Shown here in pieces: positions 1 to 13,887 of a stretch of DNA of 64,000 nucleotides. The stretch lies in assembly GCF_910592395.1 (NCBI RefSeq), contig NC_088314.1, positions 618,001-682,000 of the forward strand, given 5' to 3'. The notes under the pieces were generated by a model that saw only the letters and a list, made by a program, of their open reading frames with translations, was not told the origin of the DNA and made no database searches. Every line of letters starts with the position of its first letter. The first letter of the stretch is position 1. Position numbers and translations under genes: made by a program. This DNA comes from Lineus longissimus. Its lineage: Eukaryota; Nemertea; Pilidiophora; Heteronemertea; Lineidae.

Positions 1-167
1 AACTGAGATAGACGATTTCGTGCTATTTCACCATTGGATAGGTTCCGATTTTTATCAGAAAACAATGTGGCAAGTTCACGAGCGATAACGTGTTGTTCTC
101 GTCAAATATGCAACAACATAGCCTGGTATTCAAAGAAACAATAATAAAAACAATCGAATTGATTTAA

Positions 168-175
168 TGACGTCA
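168..175. promoter_or_regulatory. Palindromic CRE-like site TGACGTCA
   Basis: The octamer TGACGTCA is the consensus site for CREB/ATF bZIP factors in animals. No TATA box, first exon or other promoter mark is recognisable beside it, so it may be a chance match. One such octamer is expected about once per 65 kb in random sequence, and this window has two (the other is at 55,668). Confidence 0.15.
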
Positions 176-2270
176 GCAAGAGAAAAATAATCCAGTAATC
201 CAGTTTTCGTTCTCGTTTTCAGATCAAAATCTGCACATCTAATCTATAATTGAAAAACCTTAAAATGATATGGGGATGATGAAATCTGACATTTTGTGAA
301 TAAAAATGTGTTTAATTTCTATGATCTATTGATTCGTCTTTGTATGACATATCGATAATGATTCAATAACAAAGCACGCTTTTAAATGTACCATGACGTC
401 TTACTGGTATATGTCGTGTTCTGTGGTTATGGTGAATGCACTGATGGTGCACAGACGGATATGAGCCTAACGACCGGTCATTTGAAATTCATTTTGATTC
501 CCGTCGTAGCCCAAAATGATGCTTGAAATGGACACTGTGGAAGCAGTATGTCCCTTGCTGAAAGTGAAGTAGTAACTTGTATTTCATTCAAGACACAAAT
601 TGACCATTTTAGTAAGAGAAACCTAACCAAACCTTCACCTCCAGCTGGTAACTGTGTTAGTCTGTCAGTGGCAATAAGTCAGTGACCATGATCTGGTAAA
701 TATGACCATTCTATGGTCCCGTGGCATCGTCACAAAATTGGAAGCAAACCACCATCAAGATACAACATGAGTCTTGAAACCTTTGCTACGACTGACTTGC
801 CTCAGGGCAAATACCCGTGGCATTTCCTTTACAAACTCTGATTCCAGTATAAAGTGATAACATTAGGTTGACAAAGACAACCTTTATGATGTTAAAAAGA
901 GAAGAAACAATTATAGATCGTTTGAACTTCTCAACGAATCGATGTCGTTTTCTGCTCTCTTAACTTAAATATCGAAATGGATGCTCTCTGATTCTATTAC
1001 TGGTTATTATCCACCACTTTGCCGGAGGGATTTGTATCAATAGATACCTTAGCTTCCTGACATTGATTGCGTCAAAGTGAAGTGAAATCAGACATCATTT
1101 ACTGTTCATCTGAATACAGATGCTCCAATTATGATGTAATTTTATTCTGGCTTTTCGGTGAAATGTAATGGTGACCAAACCCCAGCCTAACAAACGGATA
1201 GTATCGTGCAAGATTCACTGAACACCCGACTCCTGTAAAAGTGAGACGTCGGCATCCGTGCGAACTCAAAACCCTCCGTATCATGTCTTTTACGATTATA
1301 CCAATCCTACGATAGCCTCCTAATGGCGAGTTAGGCATTTAACTTTTTATAATTGTTTGTTATTAAGTACATTTCATCCTTTGCCTGATGGAGACTATAC
1401 ATAAAAATGTCTTCTTGGAAAGCCTAATGCGAGCTCTGTTACGACACTTTATAAGGTGATGTTTAAAACTGACGAAGGAATCCGTGAAAGGGTTGGTTTA
1501 TCTAAAAGGAAGCGTATATACCAGAGCCGGTCTAACACTTTCGAGTGTTTCTGTTTATGAGCGTCTCCCTCATTGGTTGTCATGATCTCTCCAGCGTTCT
1601 ACAGTATGAAAACAGGGAACAACGAAAAATGTGCACTGGCGACAAACCACAGAAGAATGCTGGTCATGGTGTGGATGTTTCAAGCGCAATGGGAATGCAT
1701 GCCTTGGTGCGAGCGGGCCTTGTTCAAAGACAATAGACCTTGTATTAGAGGCAATACATCGTAATGTAAGACATGTTTTCACGGGTGTACGAGTACACTA
1801 TTCCGTCAATTGTATTCCTTCTAAATGTAGTATTGTTCCGTCATTTATCATTAAATATCAAGATACGCTTATCGCACGGGGCTGTACGTCACAACTGCTA
1901 CATTTGACTGCGTTCACTTAATTTATTACTCAATAAAACACAATATTGCGATGAGAACATTGGCTGATTGTGTAAAAATATGGGTTTTCCATTGTTATTC
2001 CTTTGTCTGCTACGTCAACTTAATGAGATATTTGTGTCAAAATCGAGTCAGTGAGATGATATGCGTGTTTTCTTTCCGAGTAGTATTTACAAAGCATGGA
2101 CTATTTGAGACGTCCTCGACTGAGGCCATTTCATTTTATATCATATATGACTGTACGCAGAGACCAAAGGTGTGTAGCCTGGGGAATAAAAGAGTTAATG
2201 TTAGCTCCTAGCCCAAAGCCTTGGTCTCACTAGCAATAAATATCTGACGAATACCGTAAAATTGATTGTT

Positions 2271-2283
2271 GGGGGGGGGGGGG
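2271..2283 (+). repeat. Poly-G run of 13
   Basis: An uninterrupted run of 13 G follows the sequence ATTGATTGTT. It is a simple homopolymer prone to slippage. Its length in an assembly may be unreliable. Confidence 0.9.
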
Positions 2284-3930
2284 TACTTTAATGCTGGCTA
2301 TTTTTAGTTTTGAAGCAATGATAGAGCTATTTTGTTATTCCAGGTATTTAGCACGAGCGAACAAGGTATACCAGCACCGTTACGCCACATCGACCAGGCC
2401 AACCGTCAAACTCTAGTAACATTAGCTCAGCGCCAACAAATCCAGAACAAAAACGCATTTCTTACTGAATAATGCAAGTTGTAAACCTCGTGAAGTCAGT
2501 TAGTAATTCATTTTTAATTTGATACTTTGCCCCCAAGTGAACGCTAATGGAAAGTTAAGGCATCCGGCGTTCACCTTTTGTTTACCTTGTACGTTTTGCA
2601 TTTGCTGGTGGTTCACTATGACTGAATGAGACGCTGTGGTGTGAAACTTATGTTTGAATATGGCAAAACTAACAATATCAGAACGACAACCTGTATGCAC
2701 TCGACACCAGGCTCTTTTAATGCACTTTCAGCTGGTTACTAGAAGATGTTATCCCATTGAGCCTAGAGAGTACAAATCTTAGAAGCAAGCACAGCCTACA
2801 AACAATGGATGAACAAGCGATGTATACGATTTTGGACCCAGTTAACAGGAATTGCCTGATATGCACTCATTGCAAAATCACGCTTAACTTTCAAGGCTTT
2901 CGGGTGTGTAACATTGAACAATAAAAAGCTAGTTACAAATCAAGCCATGTTTCTTTGCCCAAAGAGTTACCACATTAAATATACAGCTCCCACTGGATGT
3001 CAAAATGCCTTTGTCTATACCACTGCATAAAAAGAAAACTTTGGGAAATATTTTGGTTTCTGTTACGCAGCTTTAGGTGGAAGCTTTCACAGGGGTATTG
3101 TTTATTCATACAGTGGAATGCGGGCAAACATTAATAGTTCATAAAGTAACTTTACCAGTAGTGATATGTAACAGGTACTGCCTCTTTTGTATTGTTCCCT
3201 TAACTGTGGTGTGAAACGCTGATCTGAGAGTAGCTTGACTGAAATGGGAAAGTCAACTACCAGTTTTCCATATCGTTTGCCATTTAGCGATATTTGTTTA
3301 CCAACGAAAGATGCACAGACTGGGACCTAACATGAAACTAACAATACAACCTTTCTCTTGGGCGTTCGTGATAAGATGGAACGCTGGTCCCTCGTGGCCT
3401 CTTTATAGACTACAAGTAAACAATAGATCCAAAAACATACAGTTGGCACAATATAACTCTGTCGATGTTATGAACGAAAAAATAGCCAAGCTTGCTGTAT
3501 CCGAATATGACTGATGATCCCGCCTCGCTCAAACAAACCACCATTGTTACTGTTTGCTGAAGGAAATGCTTTTGGGGAAATGTGTGGCTGTCTGATTAAT
3601 TAGACTCAGATCTTCAGTTTAATAGTCTGTAGACTATGACAATGATTTATCGCTCTTCTGTCGGCTTTTCTTTGTAGAATTGTCAAAACAATGGCAGAGA
3701 AGGCATCCAACCTTTAAGACGATCTCGTGAACGACCGCCGCATATCAAAGATGGGTTGATACGCGTGAACTCCAAACATCGCTCAGTAGGGATATACTGA
3801 GTTCATATCTGAATGATGTATACATGTTTACTCTCGGGGATATAGTTGCATTACGAGGTGTTTTGATCATAGTGGTCTGAGATCGATGCAACAAGCCATG
3901 TACCTAATCACTAAAAGGTGAATTCTAGTC

Positions 3931-4143
3931 CTCAGCGCTTTACAGTGTACAACCGTCTCAAAGCATTTTACATTCATTCCCACTCCTAACACCTCTCTGA
4001 AGATCCAAGGACCGGGGAAACTGCGTTACACTTGGTCATTTCAGTCCTGTTAAGAGTACAGCGTGGCACTGACCGAGCCTCGAACCCACAACCTTCCGAT
4101 TACTAACCCAGACGGGGCTCTTCCTCTGTGCTCCACCAGCACT
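3931..4143 (-). mobile_element. tRNA-derived SINE with LINE-type 3' tail
   Basis: Read on the minus strand, the element begins near 4,143 with a tRNA-like head. The head has an internal Pol III B-box-like sequence (GTGGGTTCGAGGC, about 4,075-4,087) roughly 60 nt from the start. The body is about 100 nt. The 3' end reads TGTAAAATGCTTTGAGACGG and then CACTGTAAAGCGCT. The AAGCGCT/CTTTGAG tail style is shared by several vertebrate and invertebrate SINE families that use L2/CR1-type LINE machinery. The element codes for no protein and would be mobilised in trans by a LINE. Exact ends and any target-site duplication were not resolved. Family assignment needs comparison with a repeat library. Confidence 0.65.
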
Positions 4144-7100
4144 TTAACAGTTCAGGCGCCAACCAAGAGCCATCCTTGGTGACAACTCTCACATGACCAG
4201 CTGCATGCACAGGGGAATTATGTCACTGCACTGCTCGAAATATTGACCAACCTCCCTAAAAGGTGCCATATGTTCTCATCTTTCTTCCACCACTTATGCT
4301 TAAGTGTGTTAATGTTTCGTAGCCACACGGATACCATTCCCTTTGTTGACAATGGCGACAGATATGCATTAACTTGTATCATTCGCGCGAAAGAGGGCGA
4401 AGAGCCGCATAAACAGTCGGAAATGGTGGAGGAATGCCACAAAGTGTCCTTGTAGAGCATACCAAGCCGATAAGGCAACGGGGCTCTAATCGCAAAAGGA
4501 ACAGGCCACGTATTATCGGAATGGTAACCTTACCCGAACTGTAATCATGTTCATGGATTTGTTCACAAATGCACTGAGCGATCTTTTGTTGTGACTAACT
4601 GATGTTGTAAGATGATCTCATGTAATGGTTCGTCCTGCATTGGGTATGTGGTGCAGTGACGGATACGACAGAGAAAGGGCCGCCGCGTGCATTGGTCATG
4701 CCACAATGACTAAAGCCACTACATGAACTAATTCATCAAATCCTTGCATGGTCAAGACACCCATGTGTATGTTACATACAAGCATTGTAGGTAACCACTG
4801 GACTCGCTCTGAATATCGCCAAAGCTTTCCTCAAGTGTAGAATACTAAAAGCATTCATTGTGACGACCCTTGGTCATGTTCATGTGTATCATACCACACA
4901 GGTTGATCAGGATGATTTGATTGTATCCCTGAGGAGATTCAATTTCCGTCTTGGCTATTCGATTGGAGTCTTCCTCTTATGGAAGCACTTTTATTAACGA
5001 CGCATTCGGTGAAACTTTCATTTGCAGTCTGGTGATTTTGATTCTAGCGAACTGGTCACAATGATATTGGTTTGTCCCTTTTGTCCCTGTTCGTGCTGGT
5101 CCTTCCTGCACCTGCTAGAGAATGCATTTGGCTGATTTTGCAGTAGTCAAATTGTTATCAGTTTAGGCTAAGCTTGCTTTTAACAGTAGACACAATGTAC
5201 ATTAATCTGCAGCCCGAAAGAACGATCACACAATAACGCCCTTAAGATCAGGCTTAGAGTCGAGTATAAACCCAAAACAAATGAATGCATGAGTATCTCA
5301 GATCAGCTGATCAGCCGACGATGTACGTGGAACTTGCAATCCACGCCAGCGGCCATCCGCAACAAGAGACATCAATAAAGAGAGATTATCTTTCATCTTC
5401 GTCCTAGGTAGCATCCACGATTTTTCAACATGGGCTTCTTTTGAAGGCACAGGACCACTTTAATTGTTTTAGCAACAATATGACTCGGTAACATCAAAGC
5501 TCCAGTTGCTGTAATTGCATTTCTCGAACACGGATCTGAATAAAGTCAACAGTTGCTTGCGGTTAGTCACTTTTGGTCGTTTAATTAAGAAATCATTATC
5601 GCTGCTCCGTGCTATTAGTGGTGGCTTAATACTGATTATGCCTTCTAATGTGCGTTGAGAGATACTTAGGGACAAATGATATCTTCTTTTAGATTGTCCT
5701 GGTGTCACTTTATTACATGGTTGGAAAACACAAAATAGAAAAAAATATAATTCTGTCTTATTTTTACGGAACGGATTCGGAAAACACCTAAGAGGAAGTG
5801 TTAACACCAATAACTGAGGATGTATTCCCATGTCGCCAGGACAGCTGGTATTGTGTTTGTATAAAAAGCAGCCTTATTGTGATAACATAGCCCTTTTCCA
5901 AGTTTTCACCAAGGAAAGGTCACTCAGTATTAAGAGAAACCCTCTTCTATTTCGGTTTGACTACTCAACAGCATCAAAGATGTACTCATTGGTGACTAAC
6001 TTTAGGCCTGTTCGGATTGTTGACAAGTTTGGAACTGCAGCAAAGCAGTAAGCCCCATGGAAAATTCAATAGAGTACTAACGTTAGGTTTGCCTGTGTGC
6101 AGACCGAGTAGGACTGTTTTCATGTCACCCAATGTGAATCAAAGAGTGACTTCATTGTTTAGTCTTTACATCTCATTAAAGAGGTAACGATGTGTTAATG
6201 ACTTGAAGCGGCGTCTTTTAAGCCATCAAGGCGATAAGATAACCACCATCCGTAGAATCAATGACATACAGGAGGTTATTAAAGCCATAAGAGGCTTTAG
6301 TTATTAAGTCCCCTTTTCTGCCCGAAGAGCTCATCAGTAGGTCGTAGTGGTAAAAGCAAATCGGGTTGCGAAATTAAATATTCACTTTTATCTTACAATA
6401 CAACTGCCGTTGGCAAATTGATTTCGAAAAAAATACAATAAAGCACTGACGGATTCGGTTTAACTAGTTCGTACAAAAAATATTTCGAGGAACTTTATTT
6501 TGAACTTTTCAACTTGTACCGGAAGATGAAAGGAGAGGTTCAGGAAGGAGTATGAAGATACTAGTAGCTTATTACGTAGATAAAAGTTGACTATAAGATG
6601 TAATGCCATTTAATTCAATACTTTTTTGATTAGGTTACCTTCATTCTAACGCATTAAAAGTACATTCTGGTTAAAGGCACTTCAGCAACAAAAATGTGAC
6701 AAGAAAAAAGGCCGTGGGAGGTTGACTGTTCAAATTAATTTCATATCATATAAGCCTTCAAGATTTGTCTTGCTTCGAAAAGGGTCTAGAATAAGCATGT
6801 CACTCTAATTTCAATAAACCGGTTCTATAACTAAGTATACGAAAGGGCGTTTGCAATGTTCGCAAATGAGCATTAGTTCATCTGCGCTGCGTCTGTGGAA
6901 TGCTTCTGTCGTCCCCAAGGTTTACATAAGTCATGATCTGTCTCACTAAGCTTACTGATGTTGAATTAGTTTGGTCCTATTCCCTTCCACCATGGGACCA
7001 TGATCTTGCTATTTTCCATTTTTCTGTCCGCCTGCTCGCGAACTCATCACAGAGTCATTGCAAGAAGTTGTTGAATACGACCGAGGTCACGACTTCCTCT

Positions 7101-8058
7101 CAGGGAAGAAACGGTGCTAACCTTGGTCAAAGCTAAATTCCTTTTCTGTTTTTCTCCATTAAAACAAACAGGTGTCTTAGTAATAAGCTTATATACTTGA
7201 ATTGGTACCAGTACCCGATATTTACCACTTATTGGAATACTGCTTAACATCGCGGATTCAATAGATATTTGTTAAACACAACCCCCGCAGGTTCGTTTTG
7301 GTGCGTTGAAAATCACTGAGGGTACATGAAGGTAATTCACTTGATTATGTGTCGGTCCAGTGATGGCATCGTTTGGCCAGATGTCAGGTAGAGCAGACAT
7401 TGCAACAGACTGTGGAACGATGCGAATTGTCGCTATGATTGCGAGACGCTTATGTTATTGAAACTATCATCAGCAACAGATGCAAGTCTAGGCTAATGCG
7501 ATGCATAATGAGAAACGCCAGTGTCTCTAGCTGTGTGAGGACGAGTCTCTAGTCTAATGTGCTTGCAGATAGGGCGTCATCACAGACACTGTTGAACACC
7601 ACCTCGCAGCACGAATCAAGCAGTAACAGGTTTTAGGACATTTCCACACTAAAGAGACACTTATCTCGTTCAAGACATCACCAGCAGCAGATCCACTTCA
7701 AGTCAAGGCTAGCGCTTAGTGAAATGTTTTGTATTTTTGGTTGTGAAAATCCGGCTGACGAGTCTCTAAACAAACATCACGGAAGTGGTAAACTTGAAGC
7801 GCACTCGGCAGAGGAGGAGCATGATAAAGGCGTTGTTACACGACCACTCCTCGTGAGAATAGGTCCACTTCCGGCACGAGCAGACGACCATCGGGCCACT
7901 AAGGGGATTATCACGTTACGATTATGATAAACCGGCGAAGGGTGTTTGGGGTTTGTCAGCAACTACACTGAATATTGCTGTCAGTTACATGGTCCTGGCG
8001 ACAGCAGTGCTTACTCTTTGCTGTCTTTGATTTCAAGTGTATTCACTAGTTTCTTCAA
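4144..8058. other. Intergenic or intronic DNA, no gene recognised
   Basis: No recognisable gene or RNA. The longest open frame is 120 codons on the minus strand at 5,469-5,831. It shows no family motif, and its composition is that of AT-rich non-coding DNA. Sequence at 7,440-7,700 has loosely repeated fragments resembling CAGCAACAGATGCAAGTC and CAGCAGCAGATCCACTTC, which may be an old degenerate tandem duplication. Confidence 0.5.
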
Positions 8059-8206
8059 CCAGCAATAATTTGGAACTTTCTGTTAGGTGACTGGTATTGG
8101 CTAATTAAAGACCTGACACTGTATGGCCATCTTTCTGGACCAAACAGTTCTGCTTGCTGTCTTTTGATTGGCCAATACCAGCCGGAAAGTTCCAAATCAT
8201 TGCTTG
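8059..8206. mobile_element. MITE-like inverted-repeat element of about 148 bp
   Basis: The left arm, from 8,061, and the right arm, ending at 8,206, are inverted copies. GCAATAATTTGGAACTTTC on the left matches the complement of the right arm with one mismatch over about 19 bp. After a gap of a few bases the match resumes with CTGGTATTGGC-AAT. The centre (about 8,112-8,160) is unrelated sequence. There is no coding capacity. This fits a short non-autonomous DNA transposon or a fold-back element. A possible diverged relative lies at 56,549-56,669. Confidence 0.55.
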
Positions 8207-11200
8207 AGGAAAGTTGTGAACATGGCTCAAAGTAAGCTAGGATTTCTTGAGAATCAAACTTCAATGCAAATACAGGAGAACTAAATCGACATTGTGATCG
8301 CTTTAACTCTTTAGGCCACGAGATATCACAAATGTTTCCTTGCCTCGGAAACCATCCAATGCTTCATAGCAGCACCGGATTGACTGCTCAGAAACCAAAT
8401 GCTCTAGTTGTTATTGTCGTTGTTACTGTCATTGACCCCTGTGAGCCTTCCGGGCTCTGCTGCACCCTCGATTGATGTGCGTCACTGGGACATTATCAGC
8501 CGAAACCTGGCAACGGACAGGTTCACATGGCTTGTTGTTAGGTTGGTTCATTGGGTGCAACGGTTAAAAGGAGCGTTACATCCTTTATTGAACAGGTCAC
8601 GAATATATACAAACACATCAGAATCATTACCAGTAATAAATATTGGTAATAACTAACTTTCAAAGAAATTTACCGGTTGCTTCAAAGGGTCAATGGTAAT
8701 CAATGACCCATTTAATAAATAGAGTGATGTTGAAAAGACTTGTATGACATGTACGTGAGCCCCCACCCCCGCTCCAATCATGATCACGAGTATAAGCAAG
8801 CAGGCATCATCTGCTACTGAGTCTGCCGAAGTTTAAAGCTGAAGGTTATCGAAGTCCCAATTCTCATACAACCAGCATTGTTTAAGAGCGACCCGATCTC
8901 TATCGCGTTTCCGAATCGTTCGCAGCTCAGCTGTTTCGACTAATGGATCGATTGTTGGGTAAGGTTCTGACACATGCTCTTAGAAGATCAGCATCAGAGG
9001 AATGCTCCAATTTGCACTATTAGAGCACCGCACAAGAGCATTTTATCGGTGGTAGAAAATCCACTTCTAGCTGCTCAATGCGAGAAGCCGTGGCCTCTAA
9101 TGAACTCATTGTAAGGCACCAACGAATAACGTTCTCAACGAGCAGAATCCTCGTCTACCCGAAGAACGTGTTCTTTGGCGTGAATGAACTCCTCGCACTT
9201 CCATTAAGTGTCCATTGGCAGCGAAATGGGTGCTAATCTTTAAAAGAAAAAGCTTTCAAATAATTGGTTTGGTCGCAAACGTGAATGACATCCATCACTT
9301 ACTTTCCTCTTGTCTCAAGAATATCACTTGAACAGAGAAGGGATGTGTGATGCGTTTCAAGATACACGATATCCACACATCATCCGCCGCCCGATTTGAC
9401 TGGCTGCCACTTTTCGCTGTTTCCGGCGCCTCATTGTTGTTATCAAGCTAGATTCGGCTTTCGCTAATTCACAAGCTTCTTTGTGGACTCTCAAATGTTG
9501 TCCTGTCAATCTTTGATTGTTGATACTAAAGGGTCTGATCGCATGCTGCGTCTCTAACTGTTTGTTTTCACGATTTCATCTCCGGCTGCTTAAGCCTTGA
9601 AGCACAGAATGATTCTGTGAAAGTTTCGAAAGTGTATGATGCCCTCGAGTGCAATCTGTTATGATATGATTAGTAGCAACAGAAAGTGCTCATCAAAAGC
9701 TTTCTGAATGGATGTTGATACCAATGTTCTTTGACAATGTTGACGATTTGGAAGAATACCTCCCTCGCTCTTATGGCAACAGATCAACATGGGACGGTTC
9801 TCTTTCTCGCTGTCATTCCTTAGTGAGGCGTAGTGTGTGTGTGTGCCCAACTTACGTTAGTAAACAGACATTTCTCCAAAGATAGGTGTACAGTCTAACT
9901 TCTCGTATACACCAAGAGTTAGAAATAGAAAGCAACCCTTGCGTGGCTCACGTAGCCAGGTAACGCTAACTCGCAGAGTCAGTTGATTCTACGTGCTTTA
10001 GGCACATGTGATTGTTAACAATTAAAAGTATCTTTTATATTAGCAATGACCATGGCAACTGTCACTTTTTTAGTGTGTGCAGCTTTACGTTTGATAGTGT
10101 TGTCATAGTTATAATCGTTAAAACGTTTTATTTTTACCTACAGTTTGTAAGATAGGCAGTGAGAAGGCAAGATTGCCATGCACATCAGTACGTAACATTG
10201 TAAGTACTGATCACGTAATACGTTAAATAGGCCTACAACAACCACGTTATGTGGTGAACTTTACCAAAAAAACACTGAAATTCAAGCCTGCATGTTGCTT
10301 TGTACTCCCACATAACTTAAATATAAGCGTTTTGTACCAATTACAGTGCATTTTTGCGTTTGCAGGCTTAAGACGACAACCGTTTTCTTCTTTGTATCGA
10401 ATATCGGGGGACGCCAAATCCTTAGCAATAGTGCCAAGCCCCCGCTTATCGGCTAAAGTTCTCATCGTGTGCTACTTTCATCCATATATTATTGGGTTTG
10501 ACCGGAGCTAACACGATATATTGTTGGAAACCCTCAAGTGGAATAACTCCAAGAGCTTCCAAACGGTACTTTTGAAAGTTGGGGCGATATCTTCTCATTA
10601 TTGAAAGCCCCAACGTTTCCTATCCTACAAACAATTTTTAAAGAAGTAAGGTAAAACGGAACGCCTCAAATCTGTCAATATCCTCCACGGTACTGAAAGA
10701 AAACAACAGCAATTAGTTACTATTCCCGGCAGAAATCGAACACCAATATCCTTTGGTCCCTCTGGCATTTCATGATAATTTAATGCACGCACTAATGTAG
10801 CATAAAGACGTTGAAACTATAGACAAAACCAACGCGAATTCTCCGTATCATTGATAATGCACTTCGATCAATGAACAACCTAAACAACAAAAACAACTAT
10901 TTTTCTCAGCGGTGACTTTCGACTTTTGGTTGTATTTGTACCTTTTGTTGTAACAGGAAAGCAAATAGGACTGTTGGATCGATTGTTAGCAAGGCTGGGC
11001 AAGGCAAAGGAAACTGTATGAATAAGTAATACCCGAGGGTGGCAGCCCTATGTGCATTGACAGCTGTCTTTTCGAAGTGCTTATGAACGAAGTAAAAAAA
11101 CGTTTGTTCCCAGCAGTATGCGAACGGGAGGTATGATACACGAAACCATGATATACAGATCAGTGTTGATCATGAACGGAACCGCAGATGGCTGCCCTGT

Positions 11201-12877
11201 TACAAGTAATTTGCCATTTCCTGAGGTTGCTGCTGACATGTCGTCATGCTCTAGAAGGACAGGTAGCCTGAGGCGACAGTCTTGGATGATTCCTGCACTC
11301 AGGCTGGGAACAGGGCTCCTTATTTAGCCGCAGACACTCAGCACGGACTAGGAGGGAGCTAAAGAGAGGACACTCTACACATTTATATCCACATGTTGTT
11401 TCCGATCTCCACATAAAAAGTGTACTCTCCCGAAGGTGGACACCTCCGCATTATCTCGGCAAACAACATAGTATCAATTTGTAAAGTGCATTACTTTAGG
11501 ACAGTGGTGAAAGGTATTATGTTTGGAAGATTCGGTCAAAAGTGCCGTAAAAAACAAGTGCAAATGTGTGGAGGCGACTTGTTACTTTGTCTGCTCTTAG
11601 TGCAATAACCATTATATTCTTAAGAATCAAAACACTCATCGTACTTGGAGGAAGCGAGAAGATAGCCAGGGAATACTGCCAACTGGGCACATGATGCTCC
11701 TCATTATTTTGCATCAGTTCTTTGATATTATTTGTCCGAGACAAATATGTTATATAAATGTACTAAGATGATGCGGATACGTGTATTGAGTTGCTGCCAT
11801 TGATTACCATATGGGCAGTGCACTTATGGAACCCGTGGCTCCAATATTGCACTTCTCCAAACCCTGCGTCTTCAAACGCTGATTTTGTGGAAAGGGACAG
11901 TAGTTTGGGATGTCCCAGAACGCCAGGCTATCCCAGGACTGACAGACATCCCTGCTACAATGTCCAACCTCTTGGCCTATTTTTCTGATTTGCGCAGCCG
12001 ATTCCGTTTTGCCGATAGATAACGGTTAAAAGAAGTAATTAACTGCCAATAATCTGAGCCTGGAAGTTCTCGCTCGATGACTGCTTGCTCATGTAGTGTT
12101 TTTTAAGGCGTGGCGATTTCTTGGGTCACAACGAGTAAACAGAGCGCCCTAAAGGTTATTCAGTCCGCCACATCATCGGTGTCAATACGCCTTCATTTCT
12201 GTAATCAGCAGCGTTTTCTCCAGGATTTTCCCATCAGCAATTAATTATGTCTTCAGATTGTGACGTGCCCTCATCTTTGATGAGATACGGTGTCGATAGT
12301 GATGTTCGTTGTCCCTTCTGTGGCAGCGATGACATGAAATCATTAGGATCGTTAATAGAAGGTATAAGTGTGACACTTGATATTGACCAGAATTCGTTTT
12401 AACTGACACCAGGTTGTTTGTGACCGGCCAGACAAGCGTGATATGAGCTCAAGGGATCTTGATCAGTGGTCGAGGCCAGCGCGAAACGAAATATAAACCA
12501 GCGATTTATTCTAACTGTCATAACGTCGTGTAATCATCGGCTAGAATAAGCCAAAGGTCAATGTCATGGGATACTTCCATGGTCAAAAGATTGACTTTAA
12601 GGCCTGATGGGTGTTTTTGAATTCACGACTATTTCTACGTGAATTGAGACAAGATTCTGACCATGAGAACGTGTTGATCGAGAGTTTGCCAACGAACGGT
12701 CATGTTTTTATTATTTTTACGATTGGTACGACTAGAACGTACTCATTGAGAGCATTCTAATGAATGGTCGTGTCAGTGGTATTCCTTGTGGAAAAGCTAT
12801 TACCGAATAGCAAATGCGTTACCATTGCCGAAGCCTAAGGCGACTTGCACTTCTGTGTGCATTTCTTAGGTTATACC
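8207..12877. other. Intergenic or intronic DNA, no gene recognised
   Basis: Nothing coding is recognisable. Small items seen are a hairpin with arms ATTACCA/TGGTAAT at 8,625-8,650, a GGGTCA/TGACCC pair just after it, and a short GT run near 9,833-9,845. Overlapping open frames on both strands at 10,247-10,511 have no recognisable family features and I take them as chance. Confidence 0.5.
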
Positions 12878-12920
12878 GATATGACAGTACAATACATTGT
12901 ATTGTATGTATTGTCATATC
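12878..12920. repeat. Nested imperfect palindrome, 43 bp
   Basis: The segment begins GATATGACA and ends TGTCATATC, its exact complement. Inside is a second palindrome, TACAATAC-ATT-GTATTGTA. The two stems are not perfectly in register with each other. It could form a cruciform or be the remains of a tiny fold-back element. No coding content. Confidence 0.6.
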
Positions 12921-13130
12921 CTTGGTAACACAAACAGTGTAGTGTCAGTCCTGTTGGTGCATGGGCGAGGTAAAGCTTAACGATATGAACTGATTCTGAG
13001 ACGGATCTTGTCCGTAACGACTGTGTTCACTCTTGCACCTTGTTCACATCATCAGTATGGACAGATATGCTACAGATATTTTGCTATTTTCATAGCTTTT
13101 TCTCTCACCTATACACTACTGCAGTGTCAG

Positions 13131-13324
13131 AATTTTGAACTGACTCTGAAAGATGAAAAAATTTATAAATCCAAATATTTTTTTTCACTTGTTTTTTTTC
13201 TGCTCAAAATGAAGCAACATCATCAATCCCAAAACTTTTTGGCTTTAAAAAGTTTTTCGGAATTTTGAACTGATGAAAAAAATCAACTCTGAAAGATGAA
13301 AAAAATTCTAAGTCCAAATATTTT
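13131..13324 (+). repeat. Local tandem duplication, AT-rich
   Basis: A block of about 50-60 bp occurs twice, at 13,131-13,182 and 13,261-13,324. Shared landmarks in order are AATTTTGAACTGA, ACTCTGAAAGATGAAAAA and TCCAAATATTTT. The second copy has a short insertion after TTTGAACTGA. The stretch between is A/T-rich with a TCAA-rich centre. It is followed by a small doublet of TTTTAACATGCAT near 13,321-13,345. It looks like slippage-born duplication in non-coding DNA. Confidence 0.7.
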
Positions 13325-13887
13325 AACATGCATTTTAACATGCATTAACATTACCCGAGGTGAGCACATGGACCATTTTTTATCATTTATCTCCCAATTA
13401 CCAACAGGCATCCACCTCGAGTTTTTAATCAAACTCCTCCCAGTGTAACTATAGTATTTATCAACAAATCAGTAAAAGAAGAATCGATAGGACCTAATTG
13501 ACATTGATTGCCACGTAGCAATGTTCATTTATGGGAAGGCCTGAGGGTGCATTATCCAAAATGATGTAAACAGGAAACTTATGTTATTAAGTGAAAAAAT
13601 AAACGATTTATTGACGAACGCCGACTAAATTGTCCATCCACACATACATGACAAGGAATGCGCTTCGACGTTACAAAGGAGAGATAGTCACGGGTATTGA
13701 AGGTTGAAGAGCGTTTTTCAAAGTTATCGTCAAAGAATAGTCGGGGTTCGAAATACATATGAATAATGAAATGGCGTCTGACGTACATGAATTACTCTGA
13801 TGTTTTATATTAATGAATCGTAAACCAGTTCTCTCTTCCGTCACCGTCGATTTCCACCTACGCCGAAATTATAAGGCCTGACTTCAA

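Larger units (their letters stand above)
1..3930. other. Intergenic or intronic DNA, no gene recognised
   Basis: I see no coding region or RNA gene here. All open frames are under 100 codons. Several overlap each other around 1,545-1,921 on both strands, as chance frames do. The visible landmarks are a full palindromic CRE-type site TGACGTCA at 168-175 and a run of 13 G at 2,271-2,283. The rest looks like unique, AT-leaning, CpG-containing sequence. Short exons of a larger gene cannot be excluded without alignment. Confidence 0.5.
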
